This document shows, one piece after another, positions 34,524 through 46,300 of a DNA stretch of 64,000 nt; the stretch's first letter is position 1; each line of letters opens with the position of its first letter. Origin of the DNA: Ctena decussata (lineage: Eukaryota; Mollusca; Bivalvia; Lucinida; Lucinidae); the NCBI GenBank assembly GCA_963989385.1, contig OZ022511.1, positions 25,600,503 to 25,664,502 on the forward strand, written 5' to 3'. Under the pieces are notes generated by a model, which searched no databases, was not told where the DNA came from, and saw only the letters and a list, made by a program, of their open reading frames with translations. The position numbers were made by a program, and so were the translations under genes.

Positions 34524-34718
34524 TGTGGGAGAAATGAGATATTCTATTCTATTCTCATAATTTCTTATTCTATTATGATATATTTAGACAGTCTGTTAAT
34601 AGTGCATAACGCCCTTTCTAGGGGACATAGCTATCGTCATTCTTTTATTAGCATTCTATGTAAAGGCAGATTAAACTAAGAAAATATACAACTTGCTAAT
34701 TAATCAAACGACACAACA
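34524..34718 (+). repeat. 3' LTR of the Ty3/gypsy-like element
   Basis: Begins TGTGGGAGAAATGAG and ends ACACAACA (TG...CA), with AGTGCATAACGCCC and TAAAGGCAGATTAAACTAAG inside. It is longer than the 5' LTR and differs at many positions, implying an old insertion. No clear target duplication is visible beyond the LTRs. Confidence 0.78.
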
Positions 34719-35859
34719 GTACTGATGACGATGCCAATTTATTAACGTCAACGTCAGTGCAACGTCATTACGACGTCATGTGCCTGCTGGGATATGGTGT
34801 GTGCGAACAGCAAACGCTCGGTCCAGACTGTGCGAATGCGGAGGCCGTTCTGAGCCTTTTATGCATGCACATTGAGCACAATTTAGCGAGTCTCAATCGA
34901 ATGGCTTGGCGTACGGCAGGCCTTTCAGTCGCATAAAGCCGATCCAATCGGAACACCGCTCAGCCAATTCCGTGAATCTTCACGGAATTGGCCGAGCGGT
35001 GCTCCGATTGCAGCCGATCATGAACAGTCTGGGGACTTATGGATTTCCATCAAGCATATTTAAGATGGTTAACCATGCACTTTAAATGAACTGACATGAT
35101 GGCTTACCATAAGATAATTACTGAAATTTTTACCACAGGTTATCACTACATGTCCGAAGGATGAAACGTGATGAAAAGCATACATCTGAAGCTGGTTTCG
35201 TTTGGTGTTATGGCTGACCATTACAAAGGCAAAAACCCAAAGTACTTTTCTGTCGAGTAGCTGGTGCAAAATCTTGAGTAACTCGTACAGTTAGCATCCA
35301 TTACAAAAAAGCAAGCATTTTAGACAGTTTTGATCGTAACACTTTATAAAAAAAATAGAAAGTAAACTTGTATTTTTCTTTGAAATACAACAAGTCAAAT
35401 GCACTGCAATATTTGCCTTATTTGGCCATAATTCTGCAGAAATAACCAAAATACAGACTGTTTGTACTGAGAATAGTTTAGGGCTGGACCAAATATACAG
35501 GTCATACTGAACATTGCCAGTGGGTTAAATTGCCATTTTAGTGAGTTAATCTGAAAAGAAGAGAGAAAATTTATGGCTGACCATCACAAATGTGCGTTAC
35601 GGATGAGGTAGTAGGGGGCTAATCCAAAACGTGTGACACCTGAGGACCATCTGTTCTGTTCTGTTCTATCATCATGCAGGCAATTAGAGCAACGACACTA
35701 ACAAAGATGACATCGCTTTGCTTTTGGGACCTTCGTGGTTCACAGGGCCTAAAATGAATTCTAGAGATAAGCATATGTACAGGCTGGTTTGACCTTTTAT
35801 TGTTCTCGCCTAGTTTGAGGCCCTGATTCTAGTGCAGTGCAATTGTACTGTACCTGCTA
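34719..35859. other. No gene; one hairpin
   Basis: A 31-bp inverted repeat at 34946-34976 and 34979-35009 (AATCGGAACACCGCTCAGCC against its near complement) with a 2-nt loop. The rest shows duplicated words such as TATGGCTGACCAT near 35210 and 35573, and nothing coding. Confidence 0.6.
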
Positions 35860-36994
35860 TATACACCTTTCCTATAAATCAGAGTCTGTTCGAGTTTTGT
35901 CCCTTGCAGCGCGTATGACGTCATCTAAAGGATAGGCTATTGCTTTTCATTGTGTTACCAAATAAATGCCGGTTTTCCGTATATTCAAAACTAACATTCA
36001 ACGGTTAAGATTAAGACAACTATTTTGTGCCAACTATATTTAGCTCTTTCTTTGTGGGAAAATAAGCTTTATAACTTATAGCATATGGGAATTTGACATA
36101 AAATTAAAAGATTTCCGACTAAAATTCCGGGCCAAAATTACCGTAATCGAAAGAGTCTGAATCACCAGTACAGCTTCCAAAACATAAGGAAAACAAAGAA
36201 AATCGCGGAAGATGTTCAGACCGTTTATTACAAAAGATACAAAACGAAAGAAAGCAGACACACGCTAAAAATTACAATAAAATGTGCTGACACGGAATTC
36301 GTTTGTGTAATCACCGAATTACGCGCTTGCCGCAATAAACAAACACCTATGATTGTGTATTACCTAGACACTTGTTCCGAAGGCAGCTTTAAGAACACCT
36401 ACCGTGAAATGGAAACGATCAAATACACAATACCGAAGATAAGTAAGTGATGGAAAAAAATAATATAAATTCAACCTCGGGTGCAAACTTACGGAAAACT
36501 GTCTGGATGCTGTTGCTTTTAGATCGGTGTATCGCACAAGAAACCGTAGCGCTATAATCTGTCCGGTAATAATGCGTAGTTACTATCTGAATGCTGACGT
36601 TTTACATGTCGGAAATCCGATTTACGAAACTTTATACGAAATGTAACTATTTTATATTTAAACGTGAATGTATTGCCGGGGTGTTAAAACACGGCGTCGA
36701 TGAAAGGGGTCATGAAAATCATAAGCGACTTGTCGGGCTTCTCAATATGATATCAAAATAAATAAATAAAAATACATATAAATAAAAAATGTCACATGAA
36801 AACATGGCAATTATACTTTAATTTGGTCTTTCAATGAATTTTTTGCAGTTTACATTTACAAAACGTCTGCTTTATGCATGTTATGTGTGCTTGCAGTTGT
36901 ACTGAATTATATGAGATATCCTATAGATGACGTCACAGTCTGCTTGGGTAGATAACTCGTGCGCGACTTAATCGATTTATAGGAAAGGTGTATA
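35860..36994. mobile_element. Non-autonomous DNA transposon with perfect 21-bp TIRs
   Basis: The left end TATACACCTTTCCTATAAAT (plus C) at 35860-35880 is the exact complement of the right end at 36974-36994. Subterminal ATGACGTCATCT and AGATGACGTCA are also inverted. TA dinucleotides at both ends allow a TA target duplication. It is 1135 bp long with no transposase frame. Superfamily undecided. Confidence 0.8.
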
Positions 36995-37254
36995 GGAAAG
37001 TCGGCAGTAAAGAAAAAAAATCGAAACACGAATCTATTGCCTAAAAAGGTATGTTCAACAAAACTTAATTGCCAATTTTTATTATTTCGAAGATATTTCA
37101 ATCACGAAAATAGTTTATTTTAAAATCGGTTTCTTGAAATTAGTGTCATAACTTTTTTGAAAAAAAAATATTTAAAAAAATACAATAAACTTTAGTAGCT
37201 ATCGCTGAACAAACATACTTGTGTGGCACAAAAGCACCGAAAATATTCATTATA

Positions 37255-38080
37255 GTTGGGACTAGAAGCCGTAGTTTAAAGTCTCGACAAAACCTGCACA
37301 AGCTAGAAGATGGAAATCACTGCTGAGAAGACAAAACTGATGACAAACAGTGCCAACAGTAGGCCTGCAACCCGACCGTAGGTAATCAGACAAGCAGAAC
37401 TACTCGGTGAAAATCGGAAGTCGACCTCACGGCACCGGGGTTATGCCAACAGCAACTAGAGAGAGATCAAGGTATAAGGACAGAAGCTGAGTCCGTAACA
37501 CGCTTCAAATACCTTTGAGCGTTGTACTAAGAAGGAGGTTCTCTCAAGAATTGTACGAGCCACTTCAGCTCTTACAAACTTGTAACCAATTTGGAGAGCT
37601 CACAACATACATGTATCTCTTGGATCAAAGATGAAGCTTATGTACTCCTTGGTCATTTCCACATTTCTGTATGCCTGTAAGTCGTGGACCTTGACAGCAG
37701 AGTTAGAGAAAAGAACGCAGGCCGTTTTAGATGAGTTGCTACTGAACGTTACTGAACATGTCTTACAAGGACCATATCACCAATGAGGAGGTTCGTAGAA
37801 AGATACAAGCAGCCATTAGAGAATATGATGAACTCCTGACCCTGGTCAAGAGAAGGAAACTAAGGTGATTTGGCAATGTCTCAAGGTCTTCTGGCTCAAC
37901 AAAGGCGATTCAACAGGGCACAGTGAAAAGATGAAGATGAAGAGGTAGAAAGAAGAAGAGGTGAGAAGACAATTTTTAAGAGTGGACAGGGATGAGCTAG
38001 GGCAGCTTAGATCAGGACCAGCAGTAATCTGTGTTGCCGCAAGGACCTTGTAAGGTTATGGGATAGAATAGGATAGACAG
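37255..38080 (+). pseudogene. Decayed LINE (family R), copy 3
   Basis: Post-RT to C-terminal part of the same LINE as at 27780. 'EITAEKTKLMTNS'-like frames lie near 37310, LTAELEKR near 37700, KDHITNEEVRRKIQA near 37775-37815 and TLVKRRKLR near 37840-37865. The 3' end is GTTATGGGATAGAATAGG. Frameshifts and stops are frequent. No further insertion. Confidence 0.72.
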
Positions 38081-39262
38081 TTCGGACTCATAATTCAACT
38101 ATTATCGATATCCTAAAAAACGTTTAATCTTACATCCGACTAATTAGCCAAAATAGCTTGCAGAAAAGCAAACAGCGCTTGCTCTGGGTAGTTCAGAACA
38201 TAGAAGCGATAAAAACTATAGGTACAGTTTTGGAACTCTCATAACCATATTGCCTGAAAGGATGACAACAATAACGAGACCGTGAATACAATAGAGCCCT
38301 ACGGTCGAAAAGTAATAGGATAGTTTCGGCAAAGCGGGCTAAATTTTGCAAAATTCAGTCTGCTCTGCCGAAACTATGCTATTAATTTTCTAAAATTTTG
38401 CGGTCTGGTTTGAGCAGATGTCACAAGAATGAGTAAGCGAAATACATATGTATGTCGTAACCATACCTTGCAAATGTACCTGCTTCACGGGAATGGGAAC
38501 GCGTATTTCAAATAACACAGGTTTGTTCTAGGCGAGGCAAGTAACCTTAGCCTCGAGTGTAGACTTGCTCCAGTCGGATATATTGAATTGTTTGCCTATA
38601 TATATTTTTCTTCTTTTTCATGCTCGACAATTGGCTAGTCTAGAAAGGATTTTTTCTCTTGTGGGTTTGTCTGAGATATCAGCCCCATAACTATAGAATA
38701 GCACAAAGAAGAAAAATATGTATATTCAAGAAAATTTATGAGAAATTCAAATATGTATATTTCTAAGCCTTGAGCAAGGCTACCTCGAGTGCTGTTCTGT
38801 TGACTTGCGACACTGACGGAAAAGTCTCTCACGCTTTTGAAAGGGGTCTTTCTGTTTACTCTGAAAATGGGCCGAGGAGCAACAAATATACTTCAGAAAA
38901 TGTGCAACGAACAGACACTTATGTCAAGCAGCTAAAGTTTACAGGCTGATCACAGCTGTACTTTTCTTGGTGACGAACACGTTTTGGGATATATGAAGCA
39001 AATACAGAATTATCAGAATGTCTGATGTTGCAGACTTGTCTCGGTTTTCTCTATTTGACCCTACCCGTAAAGAAAAAGCTTGCGACCCGCGAAACGGTTT
39101 CTTTGTAATTTGCGATAACCAGTCTGTGCATCCATTTGCGCTTCATGGCTTTATATCTCCGCCCGTTGTTGCTTCATCACACGATGAACGCTGAAAAATC
39201 AAAATTCAATTCTTAAATAAATAGGGTAGCTAGTCAGTAGATTTCTTCAGGTGTATATAACA
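38081..39262. other. No gene seen; small inverted repeats
   Basis: ATAGTTTCGGCAAAGC and GCTCTGCCGAAACTAT pair around 38330-38385. Loosely inverted GCCTCGAGTG-containing stretches lie at about 38525-38570 and 38765-38795. No coding signal. Confidence 0.45.
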
Positions 39263-39488
39263 GAGCCACGACACGACAAAGTGATGTGCGCCATGCGAAG
39301 ATTCAGATCAGCCTGGGCATCCGCCTTGTCTGAGCAGAGTCTTTGCTGTCGACATGGAGGAAGCTTAGACACACAGCTACCCTTTCAGCGTAAAGCGTAG
39401 ACTCTGATCAGACTGGGCGGATGCCCAGGCTGATCTGAGTCTTTGCTAGGCACACATGCCACTTTGTTGGTTCAGTCGTGTCGCGGCT
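39263..39488. mobile_element. Palindromic MITE, GAGCCGCGACACG family, copy 4
   Basis: Ends GAGCCACGACACGACAAAG and GTCGTGTCGCGGCTT. Internal CATCCGCC and GGCGGATG. Somewhat more diverged than copies 1 and 3. Confidence 0.83.
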
Positions 39489-40287
39489 TAATTATGATAT
39501 TTCCAAACAGCAATGCTCTGACTAGCCTGCGCCGTGTCTTTCTTGTTCGCACATGGACTGATTTTACTTTTGCCGGTGGTTGTTCTAGTTTCTCTAAGTT
39601 TCTTTATTTTTTGTATCAATAAAATTTTCCCCTGTGAAAAATCTTGAACAATAATACGTCTATCCACTTCACGTTCTGTGTGCCTTGATTAAAAGGCTGA
39701 AAATATAGGACCAAGCACAGAATAATCTTCAGGTAAACCCAAATTTTAGGGAAGAAATTGTAGATTTCTGTAATTCTGTATAAAAACTATGTCATGCAAA
39801 CACGCTGGAATCGCTTCGACCTCGAATGCAATTTTAATGTTACCCACTCTTCCGACTTTTCAAAAGAAATAATTAAAACAACTATCAAAAGTTTTACTTT
39901 CTAAATTTAGAACTACCTGCAGCCTTAATTTGAAGGCCCTAAGATTTTAATAGATCAAAACAGTCACTGTCAACATTGATAGATACTTAGTAATGGCTTC
40001 TGATTGAGAAAAAAAATAATCTAAACAAATCTGGGCTTTAATTTTCCCAATAACTGCAAAGTAAATAAATTTCCACATGTATCAATATACTTCTGTCTGT
40101 ATAAATAAGTCTAAGTCAATAAAAATGTCTCCTAAAATTTCTATTAAATAACAAGATTCTGATACTAAATTCGAATAAAAGGCATTTGACATACGGTAGA
40201 ATATGTGTGACGGTGCACGCACATGCGCAAGTGATTCATTTAATAATGCGCTCGTCTGTTGAGGAACATTTATTTTCTTAAAACAAA
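39489..40287. promoter_or_regulatory. Upstream region of the five-exon gene
   Basis: About 800 bp between the MITE and the start codon, expected to hold the promoter and 5' untranslated region. I see no clear TATA box. The start context AAAACAAAATGA is A-rich with A at -3, which fits animal start sites. Confidence 0.35.
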
Positions 40288-40360
40288 ATGACAACGTATT
40301 TTTTATTGTTGGTATTTTTAAGCCTGTGTCTGGATCTGAAGGGAGTAGTGATTTATGGCC
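40288..40360 (+). CDS. Gene 2 exon 1: signal peptide
   Basis: ATG followed by MTTYFLLLVFLSLCLDLKG and VVIYG, a textbook signal sequence. Donor GTAAGT at 40361. Ends in phase 1. A 97-codon frame on the opposite strand is a shadow. Confidence 0.85.
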
Positions 40361-43300
40361 GTAAGTAAACTTCACTTACAATTCCACTATTGATGTGCTT
40401 TGGTACACTTTTAAGGAAGCAAACTTTTTGTTTTTGCCTCCCTTCCCAATGGAGAGTAACAGTCTGTATGGAAATAATGTGACTGGGAAACGTCGGCTGA
40501 CTGGAAAATTAAATCTGCGCTGTAAAAAATAAGTCCGTAGATTTCACAGTAAAATACCTGGCAACCAGCTGCCAGTTCATTTTCCCGTTATTTTTACGGG
40601 CGCCCGTAAATATTGGCAGGAATCAACACGCAGAGTAGGGTGGATTAAGACAGGTATTGTTTTCGGTCCTATAGCCCTTCAACATAATAAAGGCATTTTC
40701 GAGTGCGGTCAGTTAACATAACTCTACCATAAAATGTCCTACAGGAAGACCCCCGTAAAAATAACGGGAATGGACAGGCAGCTGGTTGCCAGGTATTTTG
40801 CCGTAAAATCTACGGATTTTTTTACAGTGTGGACCGTTTAAAGTCCTAGGTCCTTTGCCAACCGGCAAATGATTAAGGTGGCGATAATCACTGATTTGTG
40901 GCAAATGCAAAAATCTGCATAAAATGCTGAAAATACAACAGATTTTCCCAAAACTTAGCAATCGACTTCTTTAGGTTATTTCTCACAATTTTAAACCACA
41001 AAATGCAGGACTTGTTGCTGTTAGTATGGGTTTATATCAGAAAATATCAAAGAGTAATTTTTTGCGCAAAAATCTTATACATATACATGTAGTAGCCATT
41101 GTTGTTGAAAATGTACATAGGTTGAAGGTACTTTAACGCATTACGAAGGGCGTCCTAGCATTTTTTCCAACTCTTTTACACATTATCAGGTTGAGCAGAT
41201 AAAAAAAGAAGTCTGTGTCCAAATTTTGTGGCAGGAACACAGAGGACTCTACTATTTCAAGTTTGAACAATTTCCCTTACAAACCTGCCTTGGTCACAAA
41301 TAAAATAGTATTTATTAGGTACCAAGATAATGAATGCGTCCAATATACATGCGTCATACACATGGTGGAAGATTTGAGAATAAGCTACTGCTTCATCCGG
41401 TCTACCTTACAAACTCAGAAAGAGTTGGAACAAATGCTTGCTAGGACGCTCCTCTTAGTGCTACAGAACTAAGTATATTTTCAATAACGACGTTAATATA
41501 TAAGATTTCTGCGCACAGAATTCCCCTTTGATCTTTCTTTATAAAAACACTTTTTTTTTTAATTCAGCATGTCACACGTTTATATTCGAATTGCAGAGAA
41601 CAACAAAAATAAGAAATCTGCAAACTTATAGGGAGATACTTTATTTTTTTTTATGGATTTATTCAGATTTATGTATTTTCCACAAATCACCACCTTAAGC
41701 TACCTGTTTGAGACTGTCAGTGGACGAAGCTATTGTGCAGTTACAGTTTTACTGCAAACATTTAATCCCAAGGTCCAAGACTATTGGTCACGGAGATGCT
41801 AAGACAGTCAAACATTTTCCAGGTAGATTCCTCCATTTACGCAAAAGCCAGTGTGATCAGTTACTGCAGTTTTATCACCTATTGGAGATGTTGACTCTTT
41901 GGTGTCCAGAGAAGAACTTCAATAAATACACCACCTACTTTTTCCTCTTTTTTTTTCTTATTTTTTATTTTTTTTATGGCCCACCTAGGCCCTTTATATA
42001 ACCTCAGTTTTGTCCATAAATATATGATTATTCTCGGAATTAACTTTAAAAGTGAGCTGAGCAATTGGCCAGAAAGGTATTTTTGTAACTCTGATATTTG
42101 GAAAAAATGAGAAAGATGAGATACTGAGGATGAAATAAATCAAAGGCTGAACTAGAATCATCACATGAATCCACAAGTCCAGAGTCTTAATTCTTCCACG
42201 TGACTAGAAAAATAATGCGTCCGAACTTTTGACAGTAAAACAATTATGTGAAATGTACTTTTTTTCGTATGTTTCTTTCTTTGTAGTTGAATTTAAGAAT
42301 CTCAACACTACTGTTACCGTAGACAGCGGTTCTTCGGTGGGAGAGCTGGTGTTTACATTGAAAACAAGCGATGACAGAAGACGATGGGCGATAACTCTTG
42401 ACACAAAATCTAAGTATTTTGAACTCAACCCAGCAGACCGCAGTAAGTTATATTTAACGTTACATCTTTTTATCCCCTCACACCACGAAGTGGTGAGGGG
42501 ATATAGGTTTTGTCCCGTACGTAAGTACGTACGTACGTACGTACGTACGTACGTACGTATGTTCACCTTTTGTCAGCGCTCTAGCACCTTCATTTCTCAA
42601 CGGATTTTGAAATAACTTCACACAAGTGTAGGGCATGACAATATCTCGAGCAAGTTCGACTTTCAGGGTGCTGCGCCCAAGGTCAAGGTCACTGTGGCTA
42701 TTTTTAGAAAAACTTTGTCAGCGCTCTAGCGCCTTCATTTCTCAATGGATTTTGAAATAACTTCACACAAGTGTAGGGCATGACAATATCTCGAGCAAGT
42801 TTGACTTTCAGGGTGCTGCACCCAAGGTCAAGGTCACTGTGGCTATTTTTAGAAAAACTTTGTCAGCGCTCTAGCGCCTTCATTTCTCAATGGATTTTGA
42901 AATAACTTCACACAAGTGTAGGGCATGACAATATCTCGAGCAAGTTCGACTTTCAGGGTGCTGCGCCCAAGGTCAAGGTCACTGTGGCTATTTTCAGAAA
43001 AACTTTGTCAGCGCTCTAGCGCCCTCATTTCTCAATGGATTTTGAAATAACTTCACGCAAGTGTAGGGCATGACAATATCTCGAGCAAGTTCGACTTTCA
43101 GGGTGCTGCGCCCAAGGTCAAGGTCACTGTGGCTATTTTTAGAAAAACTTTGTCAGCGCTCTAGCACCTTCATTTCTCAATTGATTTTGAAATAACTTCA
43201 CACAAGTGTAGGGCATGACAATATCTCAAGCAAGTTCGACTTTCAGGGTGCTGCGCCCAAGGTCAAGGTCACTGTGGCTATTTTTAGAAAAACTTTGTCA

Positions 43301-46300
43301 GCGCTCTAGCGCCTACATTTCTCAATGGATTTTGAAATAACTTCACACAAGTGTAGGGCATGACAATATCTCGAGCAAGTTCGACTTTCAGGGTGCTGCG
43401 CCCAAGGTTAAGGTCACTGTGGCTATTTTTAGAAAAACTTTGTCAGCGCTCTAGTGCCAATATTTCTCAATGGATTTTGAAATAACTTCACACAAATGTA
43501 GGGCATGACAATATCTCAAGCAAGTTCGACTTTCAGGGTGCTGTGCCCAAGGTCAAGGTCACTGTGGCTATTTTTAGAAAAACTTTTTCAGCGCTCTAGC
43601 GCCTACATTTCAGAACGGATTTTGAAATAAATTCACACAAATGTAGGGCATGACAATATCTCAAGCATGTTCGACTTTCAGGGTGCTGCCCCCAAGGTCA
43701 AGGTCACTATAGCTATTTTTAGAAAAACTTTGTCAGCCCTCTAGCGCCTACATTTCTCAACGGATTTTGAAATTACTTCACACAAGTGTAGGGCATGACA
43801 ATATCTCGAGCAAGTTCGACTTTCAGGGTGCTGCGCCCAAGGTCAAGGTCACTGTAGCTATTTTTAGAAAAACTTTGTCAGCCCTCTAGCGCCTACATTT
43901 CTCAATGGATTTTGAAATTACTTCACACAAGTGTAGGGCATGACAATATCTCGAGCAAGTTCGACTTTCAGGGTGCTGTGCCCAAGGTCAAGGTTACTGT
44001 GGCTATTTTAAGAAAAACTTTATCAGGGCTCTAGTGCCTATATTTCTCTACGGATTTTGAAATAACTTCACACAAATGTAGGGCATGACAATATCTTGAG
44101 CAAGTTCGACTTTCAAGGTGCTGTGCCCAAGGTCAAGGTCACTGTGGCTATTTTAGAAATACTTTGTCATCGCTCTAGGGCCTACATTTCTCAGCGGATT
44201 TTGACATAACTTCACACAAGTGTAGGGTATGACAATATCTGGAGCAAGTAGTCTTGTGTGAGGGGATTTGTATCGCCTGCGATGCCTTGTTTATTTTCTA
44301 ATTCGAATCAAATTCAACCCATTTTCTGAAGTTCTCTTAAACTGAAAATATTTTGGGCTTGTTGCCGCCTTCGGTATAAATCGAATTTCTTCAGGCCTTT
44401 GACTTTAAGATACTGAGCTCAACTATGTAAATCTCAAGAAGTAGAATGGCTCAGTAATGTAAATCTTCTAAAGAAACATCTGAAGAAGGCTACCGGTAGA
44501 TATGAGAGTGATCTTTTTTTAATGAAAGGTACATGATTTTTAGTTTGCACAAACATCTGCCAGTATCTACTTAAAGTTAGGCTATAGTTATATATTTAGT
44601 AGTATTATTGCAAATGTGAAAAGGATGTGTAAACATGTGCATATAAGTCTGTGCATGTATATACTAGAAAGCCAACCAATCATCATTTTGCGATCGCCCT
44701 TGCTGTTCCTCCGTTACTCTTTCTATACGATACAGAGCGCTAGCTGATTGATTGATTTATTGATTTATTGCTTAACGTCCACGGTAAACATCTATGGTCA
44801 TGTCGGGACGGTCAGTTAACCTAACCACACTATTCCTGGGCAGGCTTAGACCGCCTAACCGGATAATCAGTACTAAGTGCACATACTTTCGCCAGTAACT
44901 GACAACTGTCCTTCTTGAATCAGCGGAAGGAGAGAGCGCTAGCTGAATGGAGTGCTTGATTGTAATTCAGTACAATTTCAGTTCTCAATTAACCATGTAT
45001 CTAAGGCAGCCTGCTAGGAGTGCTACATTTTCAACATTACTTCCGTGGAAGTTATTTTTTATCACACATTTGTCTTTAATTGCATTGTTTATACGAGGAT
45101 CGTCCAAAAAGTTCTGTCAATGGACTCATAACTTTGCTCACAGACGTGTCAGCTTACCGCGGTTTGCAATAATCAAAACAAAAATCTTTTATCATTATAC
45201 TGATATCAGACACATGGTGAAAACATACCATCTGCTTGAGTTATAAGCTCAAATACAGACATTGAATTTGACACTGGCCTATTTTCACGATTTTTGATTT
45301 TCTGCTGGCTTGTGATTCATGTTGCATATCTCGTCAATTACATATGGCAGGATTTTGAAATTTTCAGGGTTGCTGACTGTTGCATTCCGTGTGACACTAC
45401 ATAAAAATCAGCAACTTCTATAGATTATTTGCAATGCAAAACATTGATATCTCTGGTGTCACAGAAATATGGTGAAATACACAGTCACGTGATTTACAAG
45501 GACCCGCTGTGCCTTTATTTTAGGAAAGGTTTGAAATTTTAAATGAGATCACATTGCCATGAACTACTGCAGTAAATATATGCCTCAGAATTTGAAATAT
45601 TATACATTTATGAAGTTTTGTCCTTAGAACATGACTTAGTCGATTTTCCTATGGCGTTGTTTGCATAATGTTGAGATTACGAAATGCTGTAAATTCTTTA
45701 AAATGGCCCGAATGACTTGGAGATTTTTTTCGCTGTGTTCATTTGCACCTGAGATATCGTAGGCACCAGGCAGCGATAACAGACATCCCTTCATTTGACA
45801 TTGCCGGATGGAGTTGTATCTACTAATTTGGCAGTAGGGTGAGGGTCCCCTTCTTTTAAAGCAGGTTGTGAATGTTATGTCATTGATACAAGGATCAGTT
45901 TTTAACAGCTATGTGATAAAAAAAAAACAGGGCTTCTGAACGTTTTTTATTTTAGGTGAATATCATCTTTCGTTTTCGAGATATAAGCCAGTGACAGAAC
46001 TTTTTGGATGACCCTCGTAATGAGATCTACATGGCATAAATAAGAGGCTAATACGTTTATTCACTGAAAGCTTAAGGATGACCGTAGAACACAGGCGGAA
46101 GACCATATCACATTCAAAATATTAAAAGGAATCTTAGAATCAATTAATCCACGAGGCTTTATTTGACACTGTCTGATTTAATTTTCTACCCGATTTAATT
46201 AAAGGAAGAGTAGTGGTCAAATCTTGCCTCCCTGCGGGCCTCACAGAAGTTTTGGAATTTTCATCAGATCGTCAGAGTAATGACGATAATGGCAAACTGA

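Larger units (their letters stand above)
40361..42286 (+). other. Gene 2 intron 1
   Basis: 1926 bp, GTAAGT to a TTTCTTTCTTTGTAG acceptor. Holds two foldback elements (40518-40829 and 40873-41698). Confidence 0.8.
42443..46213 (+). other. Gene 2 intron 2
   Basis: 3771 bp holding a satellite-cored element (42471-44292), a SINE (44748-44932) and a mariner-like element (45094-46017). The acceptor region GAGTAG offers two AGs three bases apart. Confidence 0.75.

Noticed and set aside
38330..38385. TIR transposon around GTTTCGGC...GCCGAAAC
   Set aside because: Arms are only about 16 bp with a mismatch and no flanking duplication, too weak to call.
41215..41472. 85-codon frame as an exon of gene 2
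   Set aside because: Lies in the arms of a foldback element present again at 46908-47777, and its phase does not fit exons 1 and 2, which join correctly without it.
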